Below are positions 1 to 9,425 of a stretch of 64,000 bases of DNA, in pieces. The stretch spans positions 95,594 through 159,593 of the forward strand of contig VCJN01003061.1 in NCBI GenBank assembly GCA_006384855.1, written 5' to 3'. Position numbers and translations under genes: made by a program. Origin of the DNA: Tetraselmis striata (Eukaryota > Chlorophyta > Chlorodendrophyceae > Chlorodendrales > Chlorodendraceae). The notes under the pieces were generated by a model. The model was not told the origin of the DNA. It was given only the letters and a program-made list of their open reading frames with translations, and did no database searches. How positions within the stretch are numbered: position 1 is the stretch's first letter; each line of letters opens with the position of its first letter.

Positions 1-67
1 CGGGCTGCGACCGGACCCGGCGACCAGAATCTGCACTTTCCGCGCACCCAACCGACCGGCCGGCAGA

Positions 68-3000
68 GTGCCACTGCTCAGTCAAACGGCGTGGGAGCGG
101 CGGGTACGCGAGCACCAACCTGTGGTGCGCGTGGAGAGAGCGAGCTACTGCCATGGGGTGGAGCTCGGCGATGATGAGATGGGGGAGGAGAGTGGGGGGG
201 GCAGTGACGTGTCTCACAGCCACGCCGCCCACGAACCCTCACGGCGTGACGTGCAAGAGTCCAAGACCTGCGAGCCGGCAGACCTACCGCCTTTGCGGGA
301 GGTGCAGAGCCTGCAGCGTCACGGGCTGGCGAGGCTGAGCACCCGCGAAGAGGGCATCAGCCTGTACGAGCCATGTGGCGGAGGCTACGTTGCCGTGTTG
401 AATGCCATGCTGGCCAACGGTCAGAAGGTGGCCAGATACCGGCATTCGGACATCGACCCGGCAGCCCGCAAGGCCGCTGGGCAGCGTGTTCAAGGAGCTC
501 AGTAGGAGATATCCGGATCTACTACCAGCTAGCGCGATCAAGGGGTGGGACTCGTTTCCACAGGACATCACGGCGATCACAACGGAGGACGTGAGGCGCC
601 TGCCATACATAGACATAGTGGGGTGTGGATGGCCTTGCCCAGGCATGAGCAGAGCCAATCGCAACGCGCTGGGATTGCGCGACCGGAGGTCACGTTTGCT
701 CTTTCACGTGGCCGCGTTCATCGAGAAGCTCGAGGAGAAGCAGCCCACCGGCGTGGGATGGCTGCTGGAGAACGTGGATACGAGCGGAGACGAGAGACTG
801 TACATCAAAGAGTCTGAGAAATACATCACGAAGATCATCGGGAGAGCGCTCGTGATTGATGAGGCGGGCTGTGGAGCGAATCATCACCGAGTGCGACGAT
901 TCTGGACGAACATGGGGGACGTGGAGAGACTGAAGTTGGCGTGGGAGAGGCGGGCGGACATGCAGCCACGACTGCTGCGAGAGGTGCTGCCACCGCACCT
1001 ACGGCCGCATGTCAATCTGCCGACGCCACCCAACGGAGTTCGCGTCAACAAACCGGGGCAGCCACGCGCGTTGCCAACGATCTTGGCGCGATCGGACTCA
1101 GATGCCTACTCCGGCGAGGGGGCCGGCATGTTGTTCAACGTCAACACGGGCGAGTGGGAACGGCCCACTGTCCACCTGAAGGAGGAGCTTTTCGGTTACG
1201 AGCCGAACGTAATTCACGGCATATCGCTGCCGGACCATGAGCGCCTCATAGGCAATGCCATGGGTCTGCACAGCGTAGCGTGGATCGTCGGGCACCTCTT
1301 CGTGGAGCAGCAGCGACTGAGGGACTTGGAGGAGCTGGAGCGCGCAGCTCGGGCTGCCCAGGCAGCTCAGCGCGCGGAACGAGAGAGACGAGAGCAACGC
1401 AGGATGCAGAGATCCTGCGGGAGAGCATGGCAGCAGCTGTGTCAACAGGCGCTATGCTGCTGGCTGCTGCTCATTTGGTTGGGCGGCACGTCAATGCACT
1501 TCGGCGAGGCGAGTCGTCTCGGCAACACCACGGTGTTAGCCATGTTCGTGGCAGTGATGGTGCGCGCGAGCGCGCGCTACCGCCGCGAGGTGACGGCGAC
1601 AAGCAGGGCGGGGCGCCGAGCTTTCGGCGCCAACGCCGTGTCGGACGGCGGCGGGACTGCGGAACGGAGTAGCGCTGCTGCGTGGGCCAATCGTGGCTAC
1701 ACGCAGGCAAGTATGAATGATCACGTGGAGGATGTTCGCAGCCTGAAGGATCCTGAGAAACACTGGCGGTGCGGGCGCGAGTGCGAGGCTTCACAGCAAC
1801 AACAGCTAGTGGAGCTCTGCGACAGCTTTTGGGATGACGTGTGGGTGTGGTCCGTCAGCGACCTACCGGCCGTCAACCACTGGGAGTTCAGGATACCGAC
1901 GACCAACACGCAGCCCATCAAGCGACCCAAGTACCGATTGAGCAAGACTGAGTGGGACTTCGTGGACAGCTGGTGCAAGGAGCTGTTGGCAGCTGGGGCG
2001 ATCCGCGAGAGCCAATCTCCCTACAGCATCCCAGTAGTGTGTCCACCGAAGAAGGACGACGACGGCAACTGGACCGGGATCCGGGTGTGTTTGGACGCTC
2101 GCCCGTTGAACAGTGTCACTGAGTCGTGGGCGTATTGTATGCCCAAGACAGACGAGCTACTCAGCAAGGTCGCAGGCGCGCGCATGTACAGCGGGTTTGA
2201 CGCCAAGTCGGCGTTTCATCAGCTGCCCATCGCAGAGGAGGACCGACACAAGACTGCCTTTTGGGGCAGCGACCGGCAGTATGAGTGGTGCCGGATGGCG
2301 ATGGGCTTCAAGAACGCCAGCCAAGCATGGCAGCGTGTCATGGATGAGGCCCTTGGCGATCTGCCGTTCGTGGCGGTTTACGCCGATGACATCTGTGTCT
2401 TTTCAGGCGCAGCCGAGATGAGCGACGCTGAGGTGTTTCAGCAGCACCTTCAGCATTTGGAGACGGTGTTTCAGAGGCTCGCAAAGGCGGGCATCAGACT
2501 GGCGCCCGGCAAGGGGCGCATGGCCGTGAGGCAGATTGCTTTCTTGGGCCATTGGGTCGACGGCGAAGGCGTATTCCCGCAGCACTCCAAGGTGGAGGCT
2601 GTGGTGAAGATGCCGCCGCCGACTGACGTTGCGGGGCTTCGGCGCTTCCTCGGCATGGTGGGCTACTACGGTAAGTTCATCGAGCAAGTTGCAGTCAAGC
2701 GCAAGCCGCTGACCAAGCTCACTGGCAAGGTGCCGTGGGAGTGGGGATCGGAGCAGCAACGAGCCTTCGAGCAGCTCAAGGCAGACCTGGTTTCAGCTCC
2801 CGTGCTGAGAAATCCGGATTGGAGCCGCCCTTTCATCCTGCACACCGATTTCAGCGGAGCTGGATTGGGCGCGGTGTTGGCGCAGGAGGACGACGAAGGA
2901 CAGGAGTACGTGGTGGAGTTTGCGAGCCGCACCTGCCAAGGCGCGGAGCCCAACTATGCCAGCTATGAGGGTGAGTGTCTTGCCATGTTGTATGGCATGG

Positions 3001-3569
3001 ACAAGTTCAGATACTATCTGTTTGGCAGGCAGTTTGTGGTGGTGACAGATCATCGGCCTTTGGAATGGCTGATGAACACCGCTCAGCTTCGTGGGAAGTT
3101 GGCGCGGTGGGCGATGAGGCTCAGCGAGTAGGACTTCGTGGTACGCTATCGGAAGGGCGCTCACCACGTCAACGCAGATTGTCTGAGTCGGGGGCCCGTG
3201 GAGGGCGACCCAACGGAGCTGGATGGGCGCGGTGAGTTTTCACCGGAGGGCACCGTGCGACATGCGGCAGCCTTTTGGTGCGCAACGGCTCAGAGCAGCC
3301 GGCAGCCGGAGCTGTCAGCATGGGCGCGACGCCGCGTGCTGGACACCGCCCATGAGGGCACGGCCAACGGCGACTTGGTGGCGATTACCGGCGAGCTGAC
3401 GGCGGGACCGCGGAGAGGCGATCCGTGGATGGACGCGGAGGCGATGGCGGAGCTGCAGGCGGGCAACGTCAACATGCCGCAACCTTATGCCCGCTATACA
3501 TGGAGAAACAACATCTTGTGGTATTTACACAAGGACGGCACGCACCGCGAGGGATGGTGGAGGATGTAG
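68..3569 (+). pseudogene. Retrotransposon pol, first part: DNMT3-like methyltransferase, RT and RNase H
   Basis: The methyltransferase starts in one frame (to 505; motif I-like LYEPCGGG near 361-385) and continues in the frame open from 402. Motif IV is GWPCPGMSRAN (about 625-660), motif VI LLENV (760-775), followed by HHRVRRFW (about 880-905), the order seen in DNMT3-type C5 methyltransferases. A hydrophobic, basic linker (1420-1600) leads to the gypsy RT, with DAKSAFHQLPI (about 2200-2230) and catalytic YADD (2378-2390). RNase H has HTDFSGAGLG (about 2841-2870). A single TAG at 3129-3131 splits RNase H from the typical tether sequence VVRYRKGAHHVNADCLSR, which continues in the same frame to 3569. 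The stop could be a mutation or a readthrough site. The remaining RT residues look intact. Confidence 0.85.
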
Positions 3570-5602
3570 CCCGAGTCAAGAAGGCGTGTCCGGACTGCGA
3601 TCGGCTGCAACATCGACCCGGCGGCACCAGCGGTCGCCCAAAGGCAGCCTCACCGCTGGACATGCAGCCGCTGCCGCACTTCGGCATGTTCTACCGCTGG
3701 CACTTGGACTTGGCGGGGCCTTTTGAGGCCACCCGCAGTCGCAATGTCTGGGTGTTGGTGATGGTGGAAGCGGCGAGCAAGTGGGTGGAGTTGGTGCCGC
3801 TGCGCACCAAGGAGGCAGCCAACGTACGACAAGCCTTTCAAGAGAGAGTGCTGGCGCGTTTCGCGGCGCCAGGCGAGGTGTGTACCGACGGCGGTACCGA
3901 GTTCAGCGGCGAGTTCCACGAGCTTCTCGTGGAGCATGACATCGATCATCCGAAGCCGCTGCCCTATCATCCGCAGCCCAATGGGTTGGCGGAAGGAATG
4001 GTGAAAACAGTCAAGGAGGCACTGATGCGCTATGTGGTTCAGCCCGGCAAGCGCGTCGTGTGGGACACTTTTCTGCCTTCCATCGAGCTGGGCTACCGTT
4101 GCAGCAAGCAAGCCAGCACCAGGTACAGCCCATACGAGTTGGTGTACGGCAGGGCGCCCGTGTTTCCCGCGCAGGCGAGAGCGCTCTTTGAGGAGAGCGC
4201 CGTGGACTTCAACAGCCCGGAGGGCATGTGGGAGCTGATGACAGTGCGCGCGGAGCGTTTGGCGCTCATGGTGCCGACGGCAATGCACAACGTGGAAGCG
4301 GCGCAGCATCGTGAAGTGATGCGCTATCGCAGAAGGCGCGCGGGGTTGGTGGCGCCCGGAGTGCAGCGCTTCAGCCCCGGCGACTTCGTCTACGTGCAAC
4401 AACGGCAGCAAGACGCGCTCGATCCACGAGTGCGACCGGCTGTTTACAAGGTTTACGAGGTGAACGACAACGGAGTGGTGGTCATCCAAGGAGCTGACGG
4501 CGACACGGCGCGCGTGCGCGTTGAGGAGCTGGCGCGGTGCGCCGTTCCATACGTGGTGTTGCCGGCAGGATTTGAAGACCCAAATATGGCGTGCGAGGAG
4601 TGCGACGGGCGAGTCAGCACCCAGCGCAACCCGATCATCATCTGCGAAGACTGTGAACGAGGCTGGCACAAGTTGTGTCATCAGCCACCTGTGGCACGTG
4701 TGCCGCGGGGGGCATGGCGGTGTGCGGAGTGCAGCGCTGATGACGCAGCGTTGCCGGCACAGTGGACATCGGTGGCTTTAGCCGCCACAACAATCAGTGA
4801 CAACGACGACAGCGACGAGGAGATTCAAGACCCTGCCCCGCCTTTGCAGCCGACAAGAGCGGCAGTGGCAGCAAGACTGAACTGGGGCATGCCTGGCGCC
4901 TGGCACCCAGCAACTGTGACAAGAACGATGAACAACCTTCAAGCAGCCAATGACTATCTACCGGCAATCAGTAACCAAGTGAGCGAGTACGCTGCGCTAG
5001 CCAACGTGATCAGCTGGCGCGGCCGAGTAATCTTTGATCCGTGGGCGGGACATGGCAGCACCGCTGAGGCCTTGCGGCCGTGCGGTGCGACAGTGATCAA
5101 CAACGACTTCAATCCGGTGTACCAAACTGAGATGTGCGAGGACGCGCTGGAATCCTTTGTGTACCAGTGCGCTCGCGATGTAACCGCAACCGTGGCGATG
5201 ACGACGATGATAACAACGACGATGACGACAACGATGATGACAACACAGCCGCGGTTAGAGGCCCCTTTCATAGTGGTGACCTCCCCGTGGTTCCAACTAC
5301 TTGATCTGGCGCTGCCAATCATGGCGTCATGCGCGGACATCCTTTTCGTGCAAGTACCAATCTTCTACATCGCGCAGGGACCTTCCCCGCGCATGCAGTG
5401 GCTACGGCATCTAGGCGACTGTGGGCGGCTCCACATTATTGCCGGCGACATGCAGCGTAACCGCACTACGCGCCGAACCCTGTGGCTCGCGGTCTTCCGC
5501 GACAACGAGCTGCGAGAGCGAGAACTGCGAGCTGAGTGGCGTCACTCCGTGGCGTCAATTCACTTCCACACCGAGGCGTGCGCTGGCGACCAGCATCACT
5601 GA
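3425..5602 (+). CDS. Retrotransposon pol, second part: integrase, PHD finger, second methyltransferase-like domain
   Basis: The authentic reading begins around 3555, where the frame ending at 3569 hands over to this one; the codons before it are probably shadow. A CPDCD pair near 3594 is the remnant of the integrase zinc finger (the His pair is not clear). The DDE core is HLDLAG (about 3700), CTDGGTEF (about 3881) and NGLAEG (about 3980). After a basic tail a C4HC3 PHD finger spans 4589-4735: CEEC, CEDC, WHKLC, CAEC. An acidic linker precedes a Rossmann-type domain with FDPWAGHGS (5032-5058), NNDFNP (about 5100) and TSPWF (about 5280), resembling motifs I, II and IV of amino-methyltransferases. 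A D/N- or T/M-coding triplet repeat (5196-5250) interrupts that domain, and its alternate frame encodes Asp/Asn, so two compensating shifts are possible. Confidence 0.8.
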   Translation: MDGRGGDGGAAGGQRQHAATLCPLYMEKQHLVVFTQGRHAPRGMVEDVARVKKACPDCDRLQHRPGGTSGRPKAASPLDMQPLPHFGMFYRWHLDLAGPFEATRSRNVWVLVMVEAASKWVELVPLRTKEAANVRQAFQERVLARFAAPGEVCTDGGTEFSGEFHELLVEHDIDHPKPLPYHPQPNGLAEGMVKTVKEALMRYVVQPGKRVVWDTFLPSIELGYRCSKQASTRYSPYELVYGRAPVFPAQARALFEESAVDFNSPEGMWELMTVRAERLALMVPTAMHNVEAAQHREVMRYRRRRAGLVAPGVQRFSPGDFVYVQQRQQDALDPRVRPAVYKVYEVNDNGVVVIQGADGDTARVRVEELARCAVPYVVLPAGFEDPNMACEECDGRVSTQRNPIIICEDCERGWHKLCHQPPVARVPRGAWRCAECSADDAALPAQWTSVALAATTISDNDDSDEEIQDPAPPLQPTRAAVAARLNWGMPGAWHPATVTRTMNNLQAANDYLPAISNQVSEYAALANVISWRGRVIFDPWAGHGSTAEALRPCGATVINNDFNPVYQTEMCEDALESFVYQCARDVTATVAMTTMITTTMTTTMMTTQPRLEAPFIVVTSPWFQLLDLALPIMASCADILFVQVPIFYIAQGPSPRMQWLRHLGDCGRLHIIAGDMQRNRTTRRTLWLAVFRDNELRERELRAEWRHSVASIHFHTEACAGDQHH

Positions 5603-5652
5603 GCGTCGATTGGCGCCCAGCGGCCGTTCACCCTTCTGGCGACCAACCGTCT

Positions 5653-5663
5653 GGGGGGGGGGG
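5653..5663 (+). promoter_or_regulatory. Polypurine tract of the gypsy element
   Basis: Eleven consecutive G lie immediately before ATGGGCC, where the probable 3' LTR begins at TG (5665). Position between the last ORF and the LTR is what is expected of the plus-strand primer site; the assignment is positional inference. Confidence 0.55.
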
Positions 5664-5664
5664 A

Positions 5665-6700
5665 TGGGCCGCCCATTGAGCTGGTAACAGCGCCCCACGC
5701 GGGAATGCGAGCATGCGACGGCAGCTGCCGCAGCATCCGTCATATCCGCGTGCGCGTGAAGAACGGGACAGCCAAGCCCTTCCGGGCCGGCTAGGGTTAA
5801 AGCTAGGGTTCCATACCCGGTTGAGACCACAGGCAGGGCACCTGATTGGTTAGGGTTCCATACCCTGGCCATAGCCCTGAGCGAGGCGCAAGGAGACATA
5901 CATACCGGAGATCAGAGACCCGCCCAAGCACACCTAGGCGGGACTTCTTAGGGAACTCAGATAGCACCTCTAATCGGGACCTCTAACAGGGACCCCTAAG
6001 GTGGACTACCTGCAGAAGACGAAGTACTGTACTGCTGCTGGTACAAGGCGCAAGACTCACTGTAGCCGCAGCCGAGTAGTAGTATAGGACTTGATGAGTA
6101 CAATTAGACAAGGGCAGTGCGTAATGCGTCTGGCGCGCGGTGCGCGCACGGCGCGCGTGCTATTAGCACTTAGCGTGACGTGCGGCTGCCTTGCCATGGC
6201 CGCGATCGCGTGCTTATAGAGGGCCTCCGCCTTCTAGCGGTCCCTCTTCCCCCTTGTCTTGCCTGTGTGTGCCTGTGTGTGCCTGTGTTTGCCTATGACA
6301 GGCATAGGCAAGAGCCTGTGTACGGGACGGAGACGGTGTAAGAGACGGAGATCGGCTTGAGGAACGAGGGCCAAAGGTAATCACGGTAGCCTGCGTGCTT
6401 GTCGTACGGTCGCACGCGTGCTGCCCGCTGCATCGTGCGCGCGCGCTGCTGGTGGTGCTGGGTTGTCACCATTCGACCCGGTACCGACGTAAAGTACTGT
6501 AGGAACGGTTGATAGCCGCGACCAGCACTGCATAAAGTACTGCACGGCGTGGCAGTGACCTGTGGTGAGAGGCTTCATTGCCACTGGCATTCACCCCCCT
6601 GAGTACGGGCAAGACCAGCAACGCTGGTCTGAACTAAAGCCCTATAGGCGTCTGAGAGGTGCCTGTAGTGACTTAGGTTCGCGTTCTGGTGATCCTACCA
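5665..6700 (+). repeat. Probable 3' LTR of the gypsy element
   Basis: The segment starts TGGGCC and ends CTACCA, so it has TG...CA ends with a 3-bp terminal inversion (TGG/CCA). It follows the polypurine tract directly and its start recurs exactly at 6701. It has no coding potential and contains short CTGTGTGTGC-type repeats at 6265-6300. The left LTR lies outside the window, so the boundaries rest on end structure and the recurrence only. Confidence 0.55.
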
Positions 6701-6761
6701 TGGGCCGCCCATTGAGCTGGTAACAGCGCCCCACGCGGGAATGCGAGCATGCGACGGCAGC
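6701..6761 (+). repeat. Second copy of the LTR start (about 61 bp)
   Basis: Bases 6700-6761 repeat 5664-5724 without visible difference, then diverge. This places a truncated second LTR start directly behind the first LTR, as expected of a tandem LTR, a two-LTR circle insertion, or an unequal exchange. Confidence 0.8.
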
Positions 6762-8049
6762 AAGGCAAAAGCCAAGACCTCGACGACCGACAAGGCCGAA
6801 TGATGGGGTGCTCCGCCGTGCCGCCCCCATTCATCAACGTTTCGAGGACACGCCACCGGGCGTGCCTTTGAAGCGACGCTGCACTACTGGAGTCGTCGGC
6901 ATGAGCGGGAGTCCCTCACTACGAACCCGCCTATCCAGGTCGTCGTCCTTTCCCTACCCTTGCATGTGTCAACATCTCCGGCTTTTAAAAGTCTTTTCAC
7001 ATCCCGAGTCTACACCGACCCCCCTTCCTGGCGCGCACATCCAGATATGCCGCGCTAACACTCTTTGCCCGCCGCTCGCAGAATGCCCTCTCGTGCGCGG
7101 CCCGCCCAATGGTGCTCGCGCGACGCCCGCTACGAGATCAGCAGCTACATCAGTTTGCCTTCTTGGCATCATATTCGTGTTACACCTGGCCATGTCGTCA
7201 CCACCCGGCCGGCGCCACCAGCGAACCCCGCGGCGGCGTACGGCGCGTTTCGGCGCCTCCATCGGTCCACGAAGCCGCGCGCCTACATACGACTTCATCG
7301 CATACGCCGAGGGGAAGGCCCCCTGGAGCGAGCTCATGCCAGACAGCATCGAAGCCATGTACCGCACTGGCGTCTGGGGTGCGCCTAGTGCTCAATCTAT
7401 TGACGACATCGCTCACGGCCATCACCTACTCCAAGTACGAGGGCAAGATTCGCTCATTTGCCTCTTCGCCGAGTTCTTCATCGACGAGGAAGGCATATCC
7501 CCTATTGTTTATTTGACCCGGGTAGAGGTCACATGTGACCCGTACCGTACCAAATTCCCACGGCACATCACGACATGCCAACCAGCTCAAAATCAATGGT
7601 GCTTATAATATGTTTAGGTTTTAGGGTAGTTCTGACTATGGTAGGAGGTTGAACATAATTGGGACAGTTTTTGTGGTGTTGCGCACCTTGGTTACCCGGG
7701 GGGGGGGGGGGGTAACAAGGCGCCGGGGCCCACCAACGCGGGTGTCACACCCCATTCCGCCCCATACCCCATATTCACCTTGCTTTTGTGTCTCCGGTAC
7801 ACCACACGGGTTTGCAATGGAGTAAACCCTTTGTCATACAACATAAATCAGCACGGAGCAAAAATAGCTTAGTCTAGTGGTAGTAATGCAAGGCATTGGT
7901 AGAGGTCACGTGTGACATGTATCTACAACTTCAACGGCTATGTGCCACCACACCATATGCCGGAAGAATACCAACACTGGTTGTGACACATTTGCAATGA
8001 CCCAAATGATACTGGAAAATGCGTTGCTACATTTGATGCATGCAAATGT
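6762..8049. other. Gene-poor spacer with weak ORF and 14-base G tract
   Basis: An ORF on the plus strand (6808-7608, 266 codons) has no domain I recognise; its composition is Arg/Pro/Ser rich and it may be chance. A G run sits at about 7699-7713. Nothing else was identified. Confidence 0.3.
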
Positions 8050-8546
8050 GTGAGCAATCAATTACACAATATACATGTTAGTGATGGTTGTGCGCTCAAC
8101 TTCCACCAACCAGCGCGGCTAAGCCGTTATGTCAGGCTCACCCCGCGGGCACCTGAATTGCTCCCAATGCCTTCTAAGGGCGGCACTGCGCTTGTTGATG
8201 GGTTTGTGCCCACCATTGTGCTTGCGGAAGCACTCCTGGTCATGCTTTGGACCGCAGATGAACATGACCATTTCTTGCTTCATTTCCTCTACCCATGGCG
8301 TGCATGCACAGTGGTACCCTGTCTTTTTCTGACTCGCACAAACCTACAAACTCTACGCTGGCACCGCCCCTTGCTATTCTTCGTTACACTCTTGGAGACA
8401 GGGTTCTTGATCAAGTAGTGCTCGTTAAGGGGCTGCATGGAGTGAAGGGCATGTTTCTCACCTATCTCTCGCATCAACATCGGATGGTACCTCAGCTCAT
8501 GTACCAGCCGGCGGTAAAAGAGATCTGAAGCGAAGTAGTCCTCCAC
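8050..8546 (-). pseudogene. PiggyBac-like transposase, Cys-rich C-terminal tail (relic)
   Basis: Read on the minus strand, two frames together give a Cys/His-rich segment: CRRRVC-like residues near 8350-8375, then after a frame shift near 8320 a stretch with YHCACTPW, MFICGPKHDQECFRKHN (about 8225-8320). Spaced Cys/His pairs of this kind end piggyBac-type transposases. No DDE core is present nearby. Assignment to piggyBac is by resemblance of the Cys/His pattern and is uncertain; other transposase zinc tails are possible. Confidence 0.35.
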
Positions 8547-8589
8547 CGACTTCTCGCTCGGTGTGGCCGTGGAGTTTTAAGGCGGCGGC

Positions 8590-9425
8590 ATGCTGATCCG
8601 ATGTGATATGGATTGCACCGAGGCACTGTGCGTCCGCTACCTCGCGTGGATCGCGGAACGCGGCACCATCGGCGCTGGTTCCCTGCAGCCCTACCTATCG
8701 GCCATCGACACCTTCCTGCGTCACACCAGTCGTGATGCCGCCCTGGCCACCGGTACAACCATCATCGACACGAAGCGCGCACTTCAACTCCGCCAACTCG
8801 CAACCATCAAGGGGCTTCGGCGCGCCCCCCTGCCAAGCGACATCATCACCGACCTCCTCGACGACCTTGCTGCCCTTCCCACGACGTCTACCCTAGACCA
8901 CGGCGACATGAATCCTTCGGGACGGCGCGGCCGTGTGTTCGACGTTCATCATGTTTTACTCCCGTGGTGAGTCTAGCGTCTCTTGTCGACTTCACGACAT
9001 GGCCGTGGACGCCGACAGCGTCGCCCTCTTCGTCGCCGGCCGTGGAGCTGCAATATCTCGCGATGCATTCGGTGGCCGCGCCGCAGCCGAACAAAGTGAA
9101 AACATGAGGGACCGCGGAACTCTTCCGGAGCTGGCGAGCCAGCTCCATGCACATGAGATGAGCAGGGGGCCAAGAACACAGCTTACCTCATTTTGCGCAG
9201 CTCCCCCTTCTCGATGCTGTCCCAGTGCTTGCAGCACCTTGCTGCATCCCTTCATGCTAGGCTGCATGCATTCCGCCACCCTCCCCGCGATGTGATGATG
9301 ATGGAGGGACCCGCAATTATGCGGCAATCAACGACTATACATCGACTCGACTACGCTTTCCTACCCGCGCGACCGCGCTCTTGTTCGGCTGGATTCCTCC
9401 CACAATGGCCCTCCGCAGCCCGCTC
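8590..9425 (+). pseudogene. Tyrosine recombinase relic (YR transposon)
   Basis: The first 126 codons (8590-8970) read like the SAM-like N-terminal domain of eukaryotic YR transposons: VRYLAWIAERGTIGAGSL, then a helix-rich part and GLRRAPLPSD. A frame change near 8940 leads to a segment resembling the catalytic domain start (DMAVDADSVALFV). At about 9290-9420 another frame gives GGTRNYAAINDY and LLFGWIPP, resembling the end around the catalytic Tyr. The reading is broken in at least two places, so no active enzyme is expected. Whether it came from a DIRS/PAT-type or Crypton-type element cannot be told. Confidence 0.5.

Larger units (their letters stand above)
1..6761 (+). mobile_element. Ty3/gypsy LTR retrotransposon with methyltransferase and PHD cargo (5' end outside window)
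   Basis: The domain order, read on the plus strand, is DNMT3-like cytosine methyltransferase (about 345-1300), reverse transcriptase (1840-2650), RNase H (2800-3200), integrase (3570-4230), a short integrase tail, a PHD finger (4589-4735) and a second Rossmann methyltransferase-like domain (5020-5540). RT before integrase is the Ty3/gypsy order. The coding part is followed by an 11-G tract (5653-5663) that would serve as polypurine tract and by a likely LTR. No gag or aspartic protease is visible, so these should lie upstream of base 1. Breaks are few: a frame change near 480-505, an in-frame TAG at 3129-3131 and a frame change near 3555. This suggests a fairly young but damaged copy. Confidence 0.85.

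Noticed and set aside
5780-5880. TAGGGTTA-like strings suggesting telomere repeats
   Set aside because: Only isolated, irregular occurrences within the probable LTR, not a tandem array. The same applies at 20115 and 25814.
6808-7608. 266-codon ORF behind the gypsy LTR
   Set aside because: Composition is low-complexity and no motif or intron structure supports it; reported only as spacer content.
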